Below are positions 6,527-14,567 of a stretch of DNA of 17,437 bases, piece after piece. Both the position numbers and the translations under genes were made by a program. Below the pieces are notes generated by a model that saw nothing but the letters and a program-made list of their open reading frames with translations, was not told the origin of the DNA and did not search any database. Source of the DNA: a bacterium (GTDB lineage Bacteria > Electryoneota > Electryoneia > Electryoneales > Electryoneaceae). Within the stretch, counting starts at the first letter, position 1. Each line of letters starts with the position of its first letter. The DNA is taken from assembly GCA_028278125.1 (NCBI GenBank), contig JANQEY010000030.1:1-17437 (forward strand), read 5' to 3'.

Positions 6527-8971
6527 ATGTGTCCTGATCAGAAACCTTTGATATTAACCATTGATGATGATGTTGCCATCCGTGACAGTTTCCGCAGTTA
6601 TCTTGAAGATTATGACTACAGGGTTATCGAAGCTGAAAATGGTCGAATTGGCTTAGATAGCTTTAATAGTAATAATCCTGATTTAGTCCTTGTAGACCTT
6701 CGCATGCCGGAAGTCGACGGTCTCGAAGTAGTCAGGGTTATAAAAGAAACCAACCCTGAAATACCGATCGTCGTAATCTCTGGTACGGGTGTTATCAGGG
6801 ATGCTATTAGAGCATTGAAATTGGGTGCCTGGGATTATTTGTTTAAACCCATTGAAGACCTGTCGATCCTTTCCCATACCATTGAACAATCACTTGAAAG
6901 AGCACGATTATTAAGAGAAAACAAGCAATATCAACAGAATCTTGAAAATGAGGTGAATCAGCGGACAGCGGAATTAAAAAGAACAAACGAAGAGTTGAAG
7001 AGAGAAATAATTATCCGGGAATCTGCAGAATTAAAATTTGAGAAATCTGAGAGGATGCTCGATTCTATCTTGAAGACAGTTCCTGATGTTATCTACCGTC
7101 TTGACAAACAGGGACAAATCATATTTATCAACGATGCGGTTAAAAAATACGGGTATGATCCCAGTGAGTTAATTGGAGTGGATTTTATCAGTTTGATCGA
7201 TGCTGATGACCATGAGAAATTGAAATACAGCATGACGGAACAGCGCACCGGACATCGGAGAACAAAAGATATTGAAGTAAAATTCAGTGTGAATGTTGGA
7301 AATATTCAGGACTCAAAAAGCACAGACAATTTTTCTGAAAATGATGCTGTAGTATTTCTCATTGAAACAGAGGGGATATATGATACCGAGATCCCACATG
7401 CCGAATCTTTTGTCGGAACCCAGGGCATAGCCAGAGATATAACAGAAAAGAAACAGGCTGAAGCAGAAATCCAGAAACTGAAACAAGCTGTTGAGCATAG
7501 CCCTACCCCCATTGTTATTACAGACTCTAAGGCAATAATTGAATATGTTAATTATGCATTTACAGAAGTTACCGGATATTCAAAAGAGGAGGTTGTGGGT
7601 AAAAATCCGAGACTTTTAAAATCGGGTGAAACACCACAACAGACATACAAGGTATTGTGGGAGAATCTCATCGCTGGTAAATCCTGGCATGGGGAGTTTT
7701 GCAACCGGAAAAAGAATGGAGAACTCTACTGGGAGATTGCCAGTATAGCACCGATATATAATTCTTTGGGGCAGATCACACATTTCGTTGGAATAAAAGA
7801 AGATATCACAGAATCTCGTCAGCTAGAGCAGCAGTATCAGCAGGCTCAAAAAATGGAAGCAATTGGTCGCCTGGCGGGTGGAATCGCGCACGATTTTAAT
7901 AATCTGTTAACTGTCATCGCAGGAAACTCAGAACTGGCGTTAATGAACCTGGATAAAAATGATCCTCTCTATTTCAGCTTTGAAGAAATTTCAAGTACAG
8001 CAAGCCATGCGGCAGATTTAACTCGCCAGCTCCTGGCATTTAGTCGCAAGCAGATTATCACTCCCAAGATTGTAAATCTTAACAAAGTCCTAAAAGAACT
8101 GAATAAGATGCTTCAAAGGATAATAGGCGAAGATATACGATTAATTACTGAATATGAGGAAAATTTATACCGGACCAAAACAGACCTATCCCAGGTTGAG
8201 CAGGTAATAGTCAATATTGCTGTAAACGCAAGGGACGCTATGCCCGATGGTGGTAACCTCACAATCAAAACATCCAATTTTATGATTGGTATAGATAATC
8301 AAAAATCACATCCTGAAAGTAAAATAGGCAAATATGTTAATTTAACAATCGGTGATACAGGCAGTGGGATGAGCTCAGATACACTTGAACATATATTTGA
8401 GCCATTTTATACGACAAAAGGTGAAGGGAAAGGTACAGGACTGGGGTTGGCAACGGTTTTTGGAATAGTGAAACAGAATGGTGGATTTATTGAAGTGGAC
8501 AGTGAATTGAACAAGGGTACGACTTTCAATATTTATCTGCCAAGGATTATAGGTGAAGAAGAAGCAACAAAAAAAGATGATCTGTCAATCAAAGAACTGA
8601 AAGGCACTGAAACGATATTCCTGGTGGAGGATGACGATACTTTAAGAAGAATGATAACTAGGTCACTTGAAAAATTCGGCTACAACGTTATCGGCTCAGA
8701 ATCCGGTGAGGATGCATTACAAAAGTCATCACATCCGGAATTCACAACTGACCTGGTTATTACCGATATAGTTCTTCAGGGTATGAATGGAAAAGAATTT
8801 GCCGACGAGTTTAATAAAATGCACCCCGATGTAAAAGTGTTGTTCACTTCCGGTTATACAGATACCTCAATAGTCTATAAGAGTATATTAAACGAAGATA
8901 TTCCATTTCTACAGAAACCATATGGACCTGTTCAGCTTGTAAAAAAAATTCGGGAATTGATGATCAAATAA
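6527..8971 (+). CDS. Cytoplasmic hybrid histidine kinase, REC-PAS-PAS-HisKA-HATPase-REC
   Basis: 814 residues with no transmembrane segment or signal peptide. Domains in order: receiver 1 (about 8-125, phospho-Asp57 in LVDLRMP, Lys107 in LFKPI); a coiled coil (about 128-178); PAS 1 (about 178-305, with a long insert around 245-295); PAS 2 with PAC (about 312-430, with ITDSKAIIEYVN and GYSKEEVVGKNPRLLKSG); HisKA with phospho-His455 in GGIAHDFNN; HATPase with N-box Asn567 (NARDAMPDGG), G1 Asp610 (GDTGSGM) and G2 GTGLGLA; receiver 2 (about 695-812, Asp747 in VITDIVLQG, Lys797 in LQKPYG). It senses an unknown cytoplasmic signal through its PAS domains and runs a phosphorelay. AAAGG nine bases before the ATG is the ribosome binding site. 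It sits directly behind the stand-alone receiver gene, a probable partner. Confidence 0.95.
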   Translation: MCPDQKPLILTIDDDVAIRDSFRSYLEDYDYRVIEAENGRIGLDSFNSNNPDLVLVDLRMPEVDGLEVVRVIKETNPEIPIVVISGTGVIRDAIRALKLGAWDYLFKPIEDLSILSHTIEQSLERARLLRENKQYQQNLENEVNQRTAELKRTNEELKREIIIRESAELKFEKSERMLDSILKTVPDVIYRLDKQGQIIFINDAVKKYGYDPSELIGVDFISLIDADDHEKLKYSMTEQRTGHRRTKDIEVKFSVNVGNIQDSKSTDNFSENDAVVFLIETEGIYDTEIPHAESFVGTQGIARDITEKKQAEAEIQKLKQAVEHSPTPIVITDSKAIIEYVNYAFTEVTGYSKEEVVGKNPRLLKSGETPQQTYKVLWENLIAGKSWHGEFCNRKKNGELYWEIASIAPIYNSLGQITHFVGIKEDITESRQLEQQYQQAQKMEAIGRLAGGIAHDFNNLLTVIAGNSELALMNLDKNDPLYFSFEEISSTASHAADLTRQLLAFSRKQIITPKIVNLNKVLKELNKMLQRIIGEDIRLITEYEENLYRTKTDLSQVEQVIVNIAVNARDAMPDGGNLTIKTSNFMIGIDNQKSHPESKIGKYVNLTIGDTGSGMSSDTLEHIFEPFYTTKGEGKGTGLGLATVFGIVKQNGGFIEVDSELNKGTTFNIYLPRIIGEEEATKKDDLSIKELKGTETIFLVEDDDTLRRMITRSLEKFGYNVIGSESGEDALQKSSHPEFTTDLVITDIVLQGMNGKEFADEFNKMHPDVKVLFTSGYTDTSIVYKSILNEDIPFLQKPYGPVQLVKKIRELMIK

Positions 8972-9059
8972 TCCCCGAAATATTACTAAACGTTGCTTGT
9001 AATTTATATCATAATAAAATATTCATATCACATGTCTGTACTTTCCCGGTTCACCTTTG

Positions 9060-9659
9060 TCATTCATCAGATTCAGTTAGTTTGGACAACAGTGTATCCA
9101 TTGCTTTAAATGCCGCTTCCATGTCGAGCGAATACCGCCTTACATCGTGGTACATCCCATACTCGTCTTTTACATGATCCACATAAGTTGCTTCACGCTG
9201 GAAACCGATGGATTTTGCCAGTTTCGCGGCCGCTTTTTGTTCGGGCATTATATTAACGAATATTTTTTCGATTCCCATAGTCTTTGCAAAAGGAATCGCT
9301 TCCTCAATAAGAGCTGTAGTTATTCCATATTTCCTGAAATCGGGATGGGTGATAGCCCTGATTTCACAAGTGTGGCTTAACCATCTTTCCCTGCTGCGAT
9401 AAAGGGTAAGGCTACCCACAATCTTATCGTCATACCAGGCAACAAGTCGCTGTTCAAATTTATCTTCAATCTGGCGTTTAACCAGTCGTTTATAGTAAGG
9501 GCTTAATACATCCTCCCGAAGTAATGCTCGATCCATTTTGGTCAGGGATTTATGCAGTTTCTGCAGTTTTGATATATCTTTCTCCTGCATTTTTCTTATT
9601 TCTACTACGAGACCTCTACGGCACTCACGTCTATGGGGGAACCGCCTCTTTTTTGCCAT
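9060..9659 (-). CDS. GNAT-family N-acetyltransferase
   Basis: 199 residues. The GNAT fold is recognisable by the acetyl-CoA-binding segment EIRAITHPDFRKYGITTALIEE, whose RxxGxx loop (RKYGIT) binds the pyrophosphate. The strand before it (LVAWYDDKIVGSLTLY) and the later helix AAAKLAKSIGFQRE are also typical. The substrate cannot be told from sequence; small molecules, peptides and protein N-termini are all possible. The N-terminus is very basic (AKKRRFPHRRECRRG), so nucleic acid or ribosome contact is conceivable, but that is speculation. The frame also allows a GTG start at 9662. GGAGGT at 9670-9665 is only two bases from that GTG but five from the ATG at 9659, so I choose 9659. It lies 95 bases downstream of the HEAT-repeat gene on the same strand, possibly one operon, and is convergent with the hybrid kinase. 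Confidence 0.85.
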   Translation of the reverse strand: MAKKRRFPHRRECRRGLVVEIRKMQEKDISKLQKLHKSLTKMDRALLREDVLSPYYKRLVKRQIEDKFEQRLVAWYDDKIVGSLTLYRSRERWLSHTCEIRAITHPDFRKYGITTALIEEAIPFAKTMGIEKIFVNIMPEQKAAAKLAKSIGFQREATYVDHVKDEYGMYHDVRRYSLDMEAAFKAMDTLLSKLTESDE

Positions 9660-9754
9660 CACCTACCTCCATCGTGGTTACCACTACTTCATTTTAGAAC
9701 AACTTGATAAACTATCGTGCAATCAATGACTGAGTTTACGTTAACTACCCGGAT

Positions 9755-10987
9755 TTACTGGATATTTCCCCTCTGTGATTCCCACCAGTCCTTCCACTGG
9801 GAAACGTCATGACCGATTTTCTGCCCAGTCATTACTTCTAGCGCTTCTTTACTCACAGCTCGGACATCACTGTTGACGTCTTCCAGTGAATTAATCAAGG
9901 GTTCAATGGCGCATTTGTGATTTAAATCTGCCTCAGCGCTCTTCTTATCTGAGTTAAGCCACCATTTGTTACAGTTATGGCTAAGTTTTCTTATCGCAAC
10001 AGCCGCATTACCACGCATCCACCACCTTGCATCTTCAAGGGCATTAACGAGCGGATTGACAGCGCGATTGTCCCCGATTTCTCCAAGTGCTTCAACTGCT
10101 GCTTCGCGAAAACTTCTATCTTCATCGTCCAGCGCCTGGATAAGTGTATCTATTGCCTTCGGATCTCCCAGATGCCCTAGCGCCAGAACAGCTGTTTTTC
10201 TAACAACGGAGTTCTCTGATTTTGTCAGTGGAATTAATGAATCGACCGCGCTCACATCACCTATCGTCCCCAGTGCTTCAACCGCGGCTTTCCGCATCTC
10301 CGGATTTTCATTTATCAATTCGTTCAGCAGTGCGGGAACAGCTTCAGAGTCTCCAATTTTTCCAAGTGATTCTGCAGCTGCATAGCATGTTCCCCAGTAT
10401 TCATCATCGAGTGCATTTTTAAGAGCTTGCACAGCCGCCGGATCACCAATTTTACCCAGAGACCTGGCGACTTCAGCACGTACATCACCGTCAAGATCAT
10501 CAAGAGAATCCAGCAGATCCTCCAGCGCTGATACATCACCAATATTGCCTAAAGCTTCGGCGGCACATTTACGAACACACTCGTCACGGTGGTTGAGGGC
10601 GTCCAACAATAGATCTATAGAAGAGGATCCAATCCTGCTGAGAGCTGTTGTGGCTGCCTTCCTCACACTTCTCTCCTGGTCTTCAAGGGTTTGGACCAAT
10701 GATTCAACAGCAAGGGGATCGCCAATTTTGCCTAGGGTTTCTGCAGTTGCCCTTCTAACTCGCCAATTATGGTCGTTTAAAGCATTAATCAGGGGTTGAA
10801 CAGCAGGTTCTCCGATCTGTTTCAAAGCATTCAGAGTAGCCTTCCTGATATTCCAGTCAGTAACGTGTAAAGCCCCAAGGAGTGGTTCAACGGCAGACTC
10901 TCCTAACTCCACAAGTGAGTTTATCAAGGTTTCTACTTTCTCTTTTCCCGTAGTATCCAACTCTGTCGTCTGCACCGAAAAAGGCAT
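9755..10987 (-). CDS. HEAT-repeat protein (PBS-lyase/CpcE-type repeats)
   Basis: 410 residues made almost entirely of about eleven HEAT repeats of roughly 31 residues, pattern PAVxxLIxALxDxxxxVRxxAAxALGxIGD, from about residue 30 to 390. Between repeats 10 and 11 there is a short insert (SHNCNKWWLNSDKKSAEADL). The last residues (SQWKDWWESQRGN) match the tryptophan-rich capping end common in this family. No signal peptide, so cytoplasmic. Proteins of this class are alpha-solenoid scaffolds. Some, such as CpcE, are bilin lyase subunits, but nothing here points to bilins. AAGGAG ahead of the ATG supports the start. It is divergent from the korDABC-hdrA operon and followed by the GNAT gene. The partner is unknown. 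Confidence 0.9.
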   Translation of the reverse strand: MPFSVQTTELDTTGKEKVETLINSLVELGESAVEPLLGALHVTDWNIRKATLNALKQIGEPAVQPLINALNDHNWRVRRATAETLGKIGDPLAVESLVQTLEDQERSVRKAATTALSRIGSSSIDLLLDALNHRDECVRKCAAEALGNIGDVSALEDLLDSLDDLDGDVRAEVARSLGKIGDPAAVQALKNALDDEYWGTCYAAAESLGKIGDSEAVPALLNELINENPEMRKAAVEALGTIGDVSAVDSLIPLTKSENSVVRKTAVLALGHLGDPKAIDTLIQALDDEDRSFREAAVEALGEIGDNRAVNPLVNALEDARWWMRGNAAVAIRKLSHNCNKWWLNSDKKSAEADLNHKCAIEPLINSLEDVNSDVRAVSKEALEVMTGQKIGHDVSQWKDWWESQRGNIQ

Positions 10988-11545
10988 AATTCACTCTCCT
11001 TCCCCTCACCTCAAAAAAGTTTGACTCTCCTCACAAATGATAGTTGGGGCTAACATATGTTGTCATATTTGTACAAAACAGTAGCGTAGAATCTCGATGA
11101 TACATATTGATCTATTTTTAGAATTGAATAAATCAGAGTTGAAATAATTGCATCTTCAAGTTATTGAAAATCTATAATTCTTAATCTATTGTCGGAGTAT
11201 GGCTTGCAGCATTTTTCCACTTTTTGGCTAGTGCTGCCTGGTCACAATACCACGAAGGGAGGTGTCATTATATACATCTTCTCAGTGTTACCGGACTACC
11301 TCCAGGAGTTTCCATTTAAATGCCTTAAGAATTTTTCGTATTTATTGACTTTTACTGGTGACATTCAAATAACTTTATATAGGGATGGAAGAGCATTTAA
11401 TGTTAGGAATATCAAACAAACCAATTAATAAAAAATTGCGAAAATAATTGGCGAAATGCAACTGAATACAGCGGAGACACGTAATTCTTTAACATTGGCG
11501 GGAGATTGTCTCTCCTTACAATCCTGATAGCAGGGGATCGATCAG
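10988..11545. other. Divergent gene-free spacer (HEAT gene / kor operon)
   Basis: 558 bases holding the promoters of both divergent units. I see no convincing gene. A perfect 10-bp palindrome, AACATATGTT, is at 11052-11061. A TTGACT at 11345-11350 is followed after 19 bases by TAACTT, or after 25 by TATATA, so no well-spaced promoter can be named. AGGGG at 11532-11536 is the korD ribosome binding site. A short open frame at 11189-11428 has no recognisable family and no good ribosome binding site, so I leave it out. Confidence 0.5.
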
Positions 11546-11866
11546 ATGAAATTATGGCGAACACCGTTGGATGCAGAAACCCTAAAACGTCCCCATGGAA
11601 CGGTCAGCATAATCATTGAGAGGTGTAAAGGCTGCAGCTTTTGCATCGATTACTGTCCGAAGGACGTTTTAGTGATGTCAGACAACTTCAACAAGAAGGG
11701 ATATCATTATCCCGAGATTGTTAAGGAAGGCGTTTGTGTGAATTGCAGTCTATGCGCGAACATTTGCCCTGAGTTTTCAATTTTTTCGCAGGACAATGGT
11801 TATATGAGCGCGGATCCATCCGAAATTTTCTCGGAACAAGGCACGGAGACAAGTAATGAAACATGA
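11546..11866 (+). CDS. korD: 2-oxoacid:ferredoxin oxidoreductase, ferredoxin subunit (delta)
   Basis: 106 residues, carrying two [4Fe-4S] clusters. Motif 1 is CKGCSFCIDYCP (Cys27, 30, 33, 37) and motif 2 is CVNCSLCANICPE (Cys64, 67, 70, 74). This is the electron-output subunit of the four-part 2-oxoacid (probably 2-oxoglutarate) oxidoreductase: it takes electrons from the TPP/Fe-S catalytic subunit and passes them to ferredoxin or another partner. It is the first gene of the operon, with AGGGG nine bases upstream, and overlaps korA by 11 bases, which indicates translational coupling. After the second motif is an acidic, serine-rich tail of about 30 residues with no recognisable motif. Confidence 0.93.
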   Translation: MKLWRTPLDAETLKRPHGTVSIIIERCKGCSFCIDYCPKDVLVMSDNFNKKGYHYPEIVKEGVCVNCSLCANICPEFSIFSQDNGYMSADPSEIFSEQGTETSNET

Positions 11867-13019
11867 TCAATCCGGTGTCTTAACCGGAAAACACTTTATG
11901 AGCGGTGACGTTGCTGCGGCGGAAGGTGGATTAGCAGCTGGTTGCCGCTTTTTTGCTGGCTATCCGATTACACCGGCGACAGAGGTAGCGGAAAGGATGG
12001 CTGAAAGGCTTCCATACATGGAGGGAGGGATTTATATCCAGATGGAAGACGAAATTGCTTCTATGAATGCACTCCTGGGTGCAGCATGGGGCGGTAAAAA
12101 ATCCATGTCTTCAACCTCCGGACCTGGATTCAGCCTGATGATGGAGAATCTTGGGCTTGGAATTATGCTCGAAACTCCATGTGTTCTTGTTAATGTGCAG
12201 CGGGGTGGTCCTTCAACCGGCTTGCCAACCCTGGTTGGCCAGGGTGACATGATGCAGGCCCGCTGGGGTTCACACGGTGATTATGAAATAATTGCCTTGT
12301 GTCCAAATTCACCGCAAGAGTGTTTTGACCTGGCAATTGAAGCTTTTAACCTGTCGGAGCAGTACAGGGTACCTGTTCTGTTAATGACTGACGAAGTTGT
12401 TGGTCACATGTACGAGAAGGTTGAAATTCCTTCAGCCGACAAAATCAAACTGGTCAACAGGCCACGTCCGGATGGGAAAAAAGGCAACGGTTACCTGCCA
12501 TACACCTCTGATTTAAAGAAAATCCCACCAATGGCACATGCTGGTGAAGGCTACAGCATTCATGTAACCGGGTTAACGCATGATGAGAGAGGTTACCCGG
12601 ATGTAAGCCCTGAAGCTCAGCACAAGATGATTCCAAGACTGGTTGAAAAGATCAATCAAAATGCGGAAAAAATTTACCGTTTTGAGGAAACCAGGGTAGA
12701 TGACGCTGAGGTACTGATTCTTTCCTATGGAAGTGCCTCCAGGATAGCTGAATGGGCAACTCACCTGGCTCGTGAGAAGGGTATAAAAGCAGGTCTTTTC
12801 CGTCTGATTACAGCCTGGCCGTTCCCTGAAAAACGTATCAAAGAGCTTTCAAAGAAGGTTAAGGGAATTGTCGTTGCGGAAATTAACCTTGGACAAATGG
12901 TTTACGAGGTAGAACGGGTTGTGGCAGGTAAATGTAAAGTTAAACTGGTTCCTAATCCCGGTGGTAGAGTACATGAACCGGAAGAGATACTTGCCGCTGT
13001 TAAGGAGGTTCTGAAATGA
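11856..13019 (+). CDS. korA: 2-oxoacid:ferredoxin oxidoreductase, alpha subunit (2-oxoglutarate type)
   Basis: 387 residues. Pyrimidine-binding half of the thiamine-pyrophosphate active site together with the transketolase C-terminal domain. Family marks: GYPITPATE near residue 36, MEDEIASMNALLGAAWGGKKSMSSTSGPGFSLM, then QRGGPSTGLPT and QGDMMQARWGSHGD, all typical of KorA/VorB alpha chains. With KorB it decarboxylates a 2-oxoacid using CoA, giving an acyl-CoA, CO2 and two low-potential electrons, in the cytoplasm. The organisation with separate delta and gamma subunits favours 2-oxoglutarate (giving succinyl-CoA, reversible in the reductive TCA cycle), but a branched-chain 2-oxoacid cannot be excluded. 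The stop overlaps the korB start (ATGA). Confidence 0.93.
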   Translation: MKHDQSGVLTGKHFMSGDVAAAEGGLAAGCRFFAGYPITPATEVAERMAERLPYMEGGIYIQMEDEIASMNALLGAAWGGKKSMSSTSGPGFSLMMENLGLGIMLETPCVLVNVQRGGPSTGLPTLVGQGDMMQARWGSHGDYEIIALCPNSPQECFDLAIEAFNLSEQYRVPVLLMTDEVVGHMYEKVEIPSADKIKLVNRPRPDGKKGNGYLPYTSDLKKIPPMAHAGEGYSIHVTGLTHDERGYPDVSPEAQHKMIPRLVEKINQNAEKIYRFEETRVDDAEVLILSYGSASRIAEWATHLAREKGIKAGLFRLITAWPFPEKRIKELSKKVKGIVVAEINLGQMVYEVERVVAGKCKVKLVPNPGGRVHEPEEILAAVKEVLK

Positions 13020-13858
13020 CACCAATCCAGTCGGCTCAAAAACATCCAAAGGATGATTGGCTAAGGACAGACCGGTTCCCTCATATTTGGTGTCCGACCT
13101 GTGGTATCGGGACAGCTGTCGGTTGTTTTGTTGATGCAGTCCAGGCAAGTGGGATTCCTCGAGAGAAATTAGCGGTAGTATCCGGGATCGGGTGTACCGG
13201 CAGAGTAGCAGGCTATGTGAATATGGATTCTTTTCATACTACACACGGTCGAGCTATCCCGTTTGCCGTTGGTTTGCATTGTGCCCAACCGGACATGAAG
13301 GTTGTTGTTTTCTCCGGTGACGGGGATCTTTCGTGCATCGGGGGTAACCATTTGCTGCACACTGCCAGGCGTAACCTGGATATCACGGTTATCTGCGTAA
13401 ATAATTTTATCTATGGTATGACCGGTGGACAGCTGGCTCCGACAACACCCCAGACAGCACGTACAACAACATCTCCCTATGGTAATTATGAATATCCGCT
13501 CAACATTCCTCATGTAGTCGCGGCGTGTGGTGCAACCTACGTAGCACGCTGGACTGTATTACATATAAAACGTCTCACCAGGGCAATGAAGGAAGCGATT
13601 CTCAAACCTGGATTTTCACTGGTTGAGGTTATTGCCCCCTGCTCGACGCTTTACGCACGTAAAAACAGGTTGGGTACCGGCACTGAGCTGATGAAGTTTT
13701 ACCATGATCACTGTGAGATTAAACATGATGCTGATCTCCAAACCCTGGAATTAGGTTACCAGGACAAAATCATCTGCGGAAAATTTGTAGATGAAGATAA
13801 ACCAAGTTTCCTAGATGAATTGGAGAAAAAACGAGCTGATTTACTGAAAGCATCATAA
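13016..13858 (+). CDS. korB: 2-oxoacid:ferredoxin oxidoreductase, beta subunit
   Basis: 280 residues. TPP-diphosphate-binding subunit: GDGDLSCIGGNH (from 101) followed by NNFIYGMTGGQLAPTTP is the Mg-TPP motif and its continuation. Four cysteines fit the single [4Fe-4S] cluster of this subunit: Cys26 and Cys29 in WCPTCG, Cys60 in GIGCTGR, and Cys209 in APCSTLYARKN. The start is well supported by AAGGAGG eight bases upstream and by the four-base ATGA overlap with korA. The length is normal for KorB. It forms the catalytic heterodimer with KorA and hands electrons to KorD. Confidence 0.94.
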   Translation: MTPIQSAQKHPKDDWLRTDRFPHIWCPTCGIGTAVGCFVDAVQASGIPREKLAVVSGIGCTGRVAGYVNMDSFHTTHGRAIPFAVGLHCAQPDMKVVVFSGDGDLSCIGGNHLLHTARRNLDITVICVNNFIYGMTGGQLAPTTPQTARTTTSPYGNYEYPLNIPHVVAACGATYVARWTVLHIKRLTRAMKEAILKPGFSLVEVIAPCSTLYARKNRLGTGTELMKFYHDHCEIKHDADLQTLELGYQDKIICGKFVDEDKPSFLDELEKKRADLLKAS

Positions 13859-13935
13859 TCGATTAATTAACCGTTTACTAACCTGTGCCTGCTTTTGATA
13901 GCAGGGACTGATGGATACCACGCGGGGGTAGACAT

Positions 13936-14532
13936 ATGCAAACCAGGGTTCGAATTACCGGTTTCGGGGGTCAGGGAGTAATCACTGCCGGGTTTATCTT
14001 AGGTAAAGCTGCTACCATTGGAGATGATAAACATGCGATTTTTACTCAATCGTATGGACCCGAGGCGAGAGGCAGCGCCTGCAGCGCCCAGGTAGTAGTC
14101 TCCGATAAAAAAATCCTGTATCCATTTATCAAGGAACAGGATGTCATCGTTGCCATGTCGCAAGAGGGATTTGACAAGTACATAGCCAAGACGGTGCCCA
14201 AGGGAATACTGATCATCGACGAAGATCTTGTTGACACTTCAAGCTTCCCTGAAAAACTCAAGAAATCTGTGAAGATTTATAAAATTCCAGCAACCAGGAT
14301 GGCGGAAAAGGATGCCGGTCATCGAGTTGTGACGAATATTATAATGCTCGGTTTCTTTACTGCTGTTACTAAGATTGTGACGCCTGAAGCCATGACAAAA
14401 GCAGTGTTAGATTCTGTTCCCAGCCATTTCGCAGATTTGAACAAAAAGGCAATCAGCCTGGGAATGGAACATTTTAAACCGGCAGCGAAGAAACCGGCAG
14501 CAAAGAAGAAAAAAGCAACGGCTAAAAGCTGA
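13936..14532 (+). CDS. korC: 2-oxoacid:ferredoxin oxidoreductase, gamma subunit with lysine-rich tail
   Basis: 198 residues. The gamma domain (residues 1 to about 178) is intact, with [11 protein letters not shown] near the start and [16 protein letters not shown] at 37-52, typical of KorC/PorC chains. This subunit completes the TPP enzyme and contributes to CoA binding. The last 18 residues, [18 protein letters not shown], are unusual: eight lysines and six alanines, like the basic tails of histone-H1-like bacterial proteins. At DNA level the tail contains a near-perfect tandem 15-base duplication (14476-14505). A 77-base gap separates it from korB. GGGGG before the ATG is the ribosome binding site. 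The hdrA start is 35 bases downstream, consistent with one operon. Confidence 0.93.
   Translation: MQTRVRITGFGGQGVITAGFILGKAATIGDDKHAIFTQSYGPEARGSACSAQVVVSDKKILYPFIKEQDVIVAMSQEGFDKYIAKTVPKGILIIDEDLVDTSSFPEKLKKSVKIYKIPATRMAEKDAGHRVVTNIIMLGFFTAVTKIVTPEAMTKAVLDSVPSHFADLNKKAISLGMEHFKPAAKKPAAKKKKATAKS
14476..14505 (+). repeat. Tandem 15-base duplication encoding the KorC basic tail
   Basis: The units AAACCGGCAGCGAAG (14476-14490) and AAACCGGCAGCAAAG (14491-14505) differ at one base. Each encodes five residues of the Lys/Ala/Pro tail. Such short in-frame repeats usually arise by slippage. Confidence 0.6.
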
Positions 14533-14567
14533 TAAAATTACGGCCTGTTTTCCAACGAGGAACGATA

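Noticed and set aside
11189..11428. 79-residue open frame in the spacer before korD
   Set aside because: No recognisable family, no ribosome binding site, odd composition, and it fills promoter territory between divergent genes.
13169..13513. Minus-strand 114-residue frame inside korB
   Set aside because: It lies antisense to the strongly conserved TPP-binding region of korB and has no family features.
13888..13905. CCTGC...GCAGG hairpin between korB and korC as a terminator
   Set aside because: Only a 5-bp stem without a T-run, inside an otherwise continuous operon.
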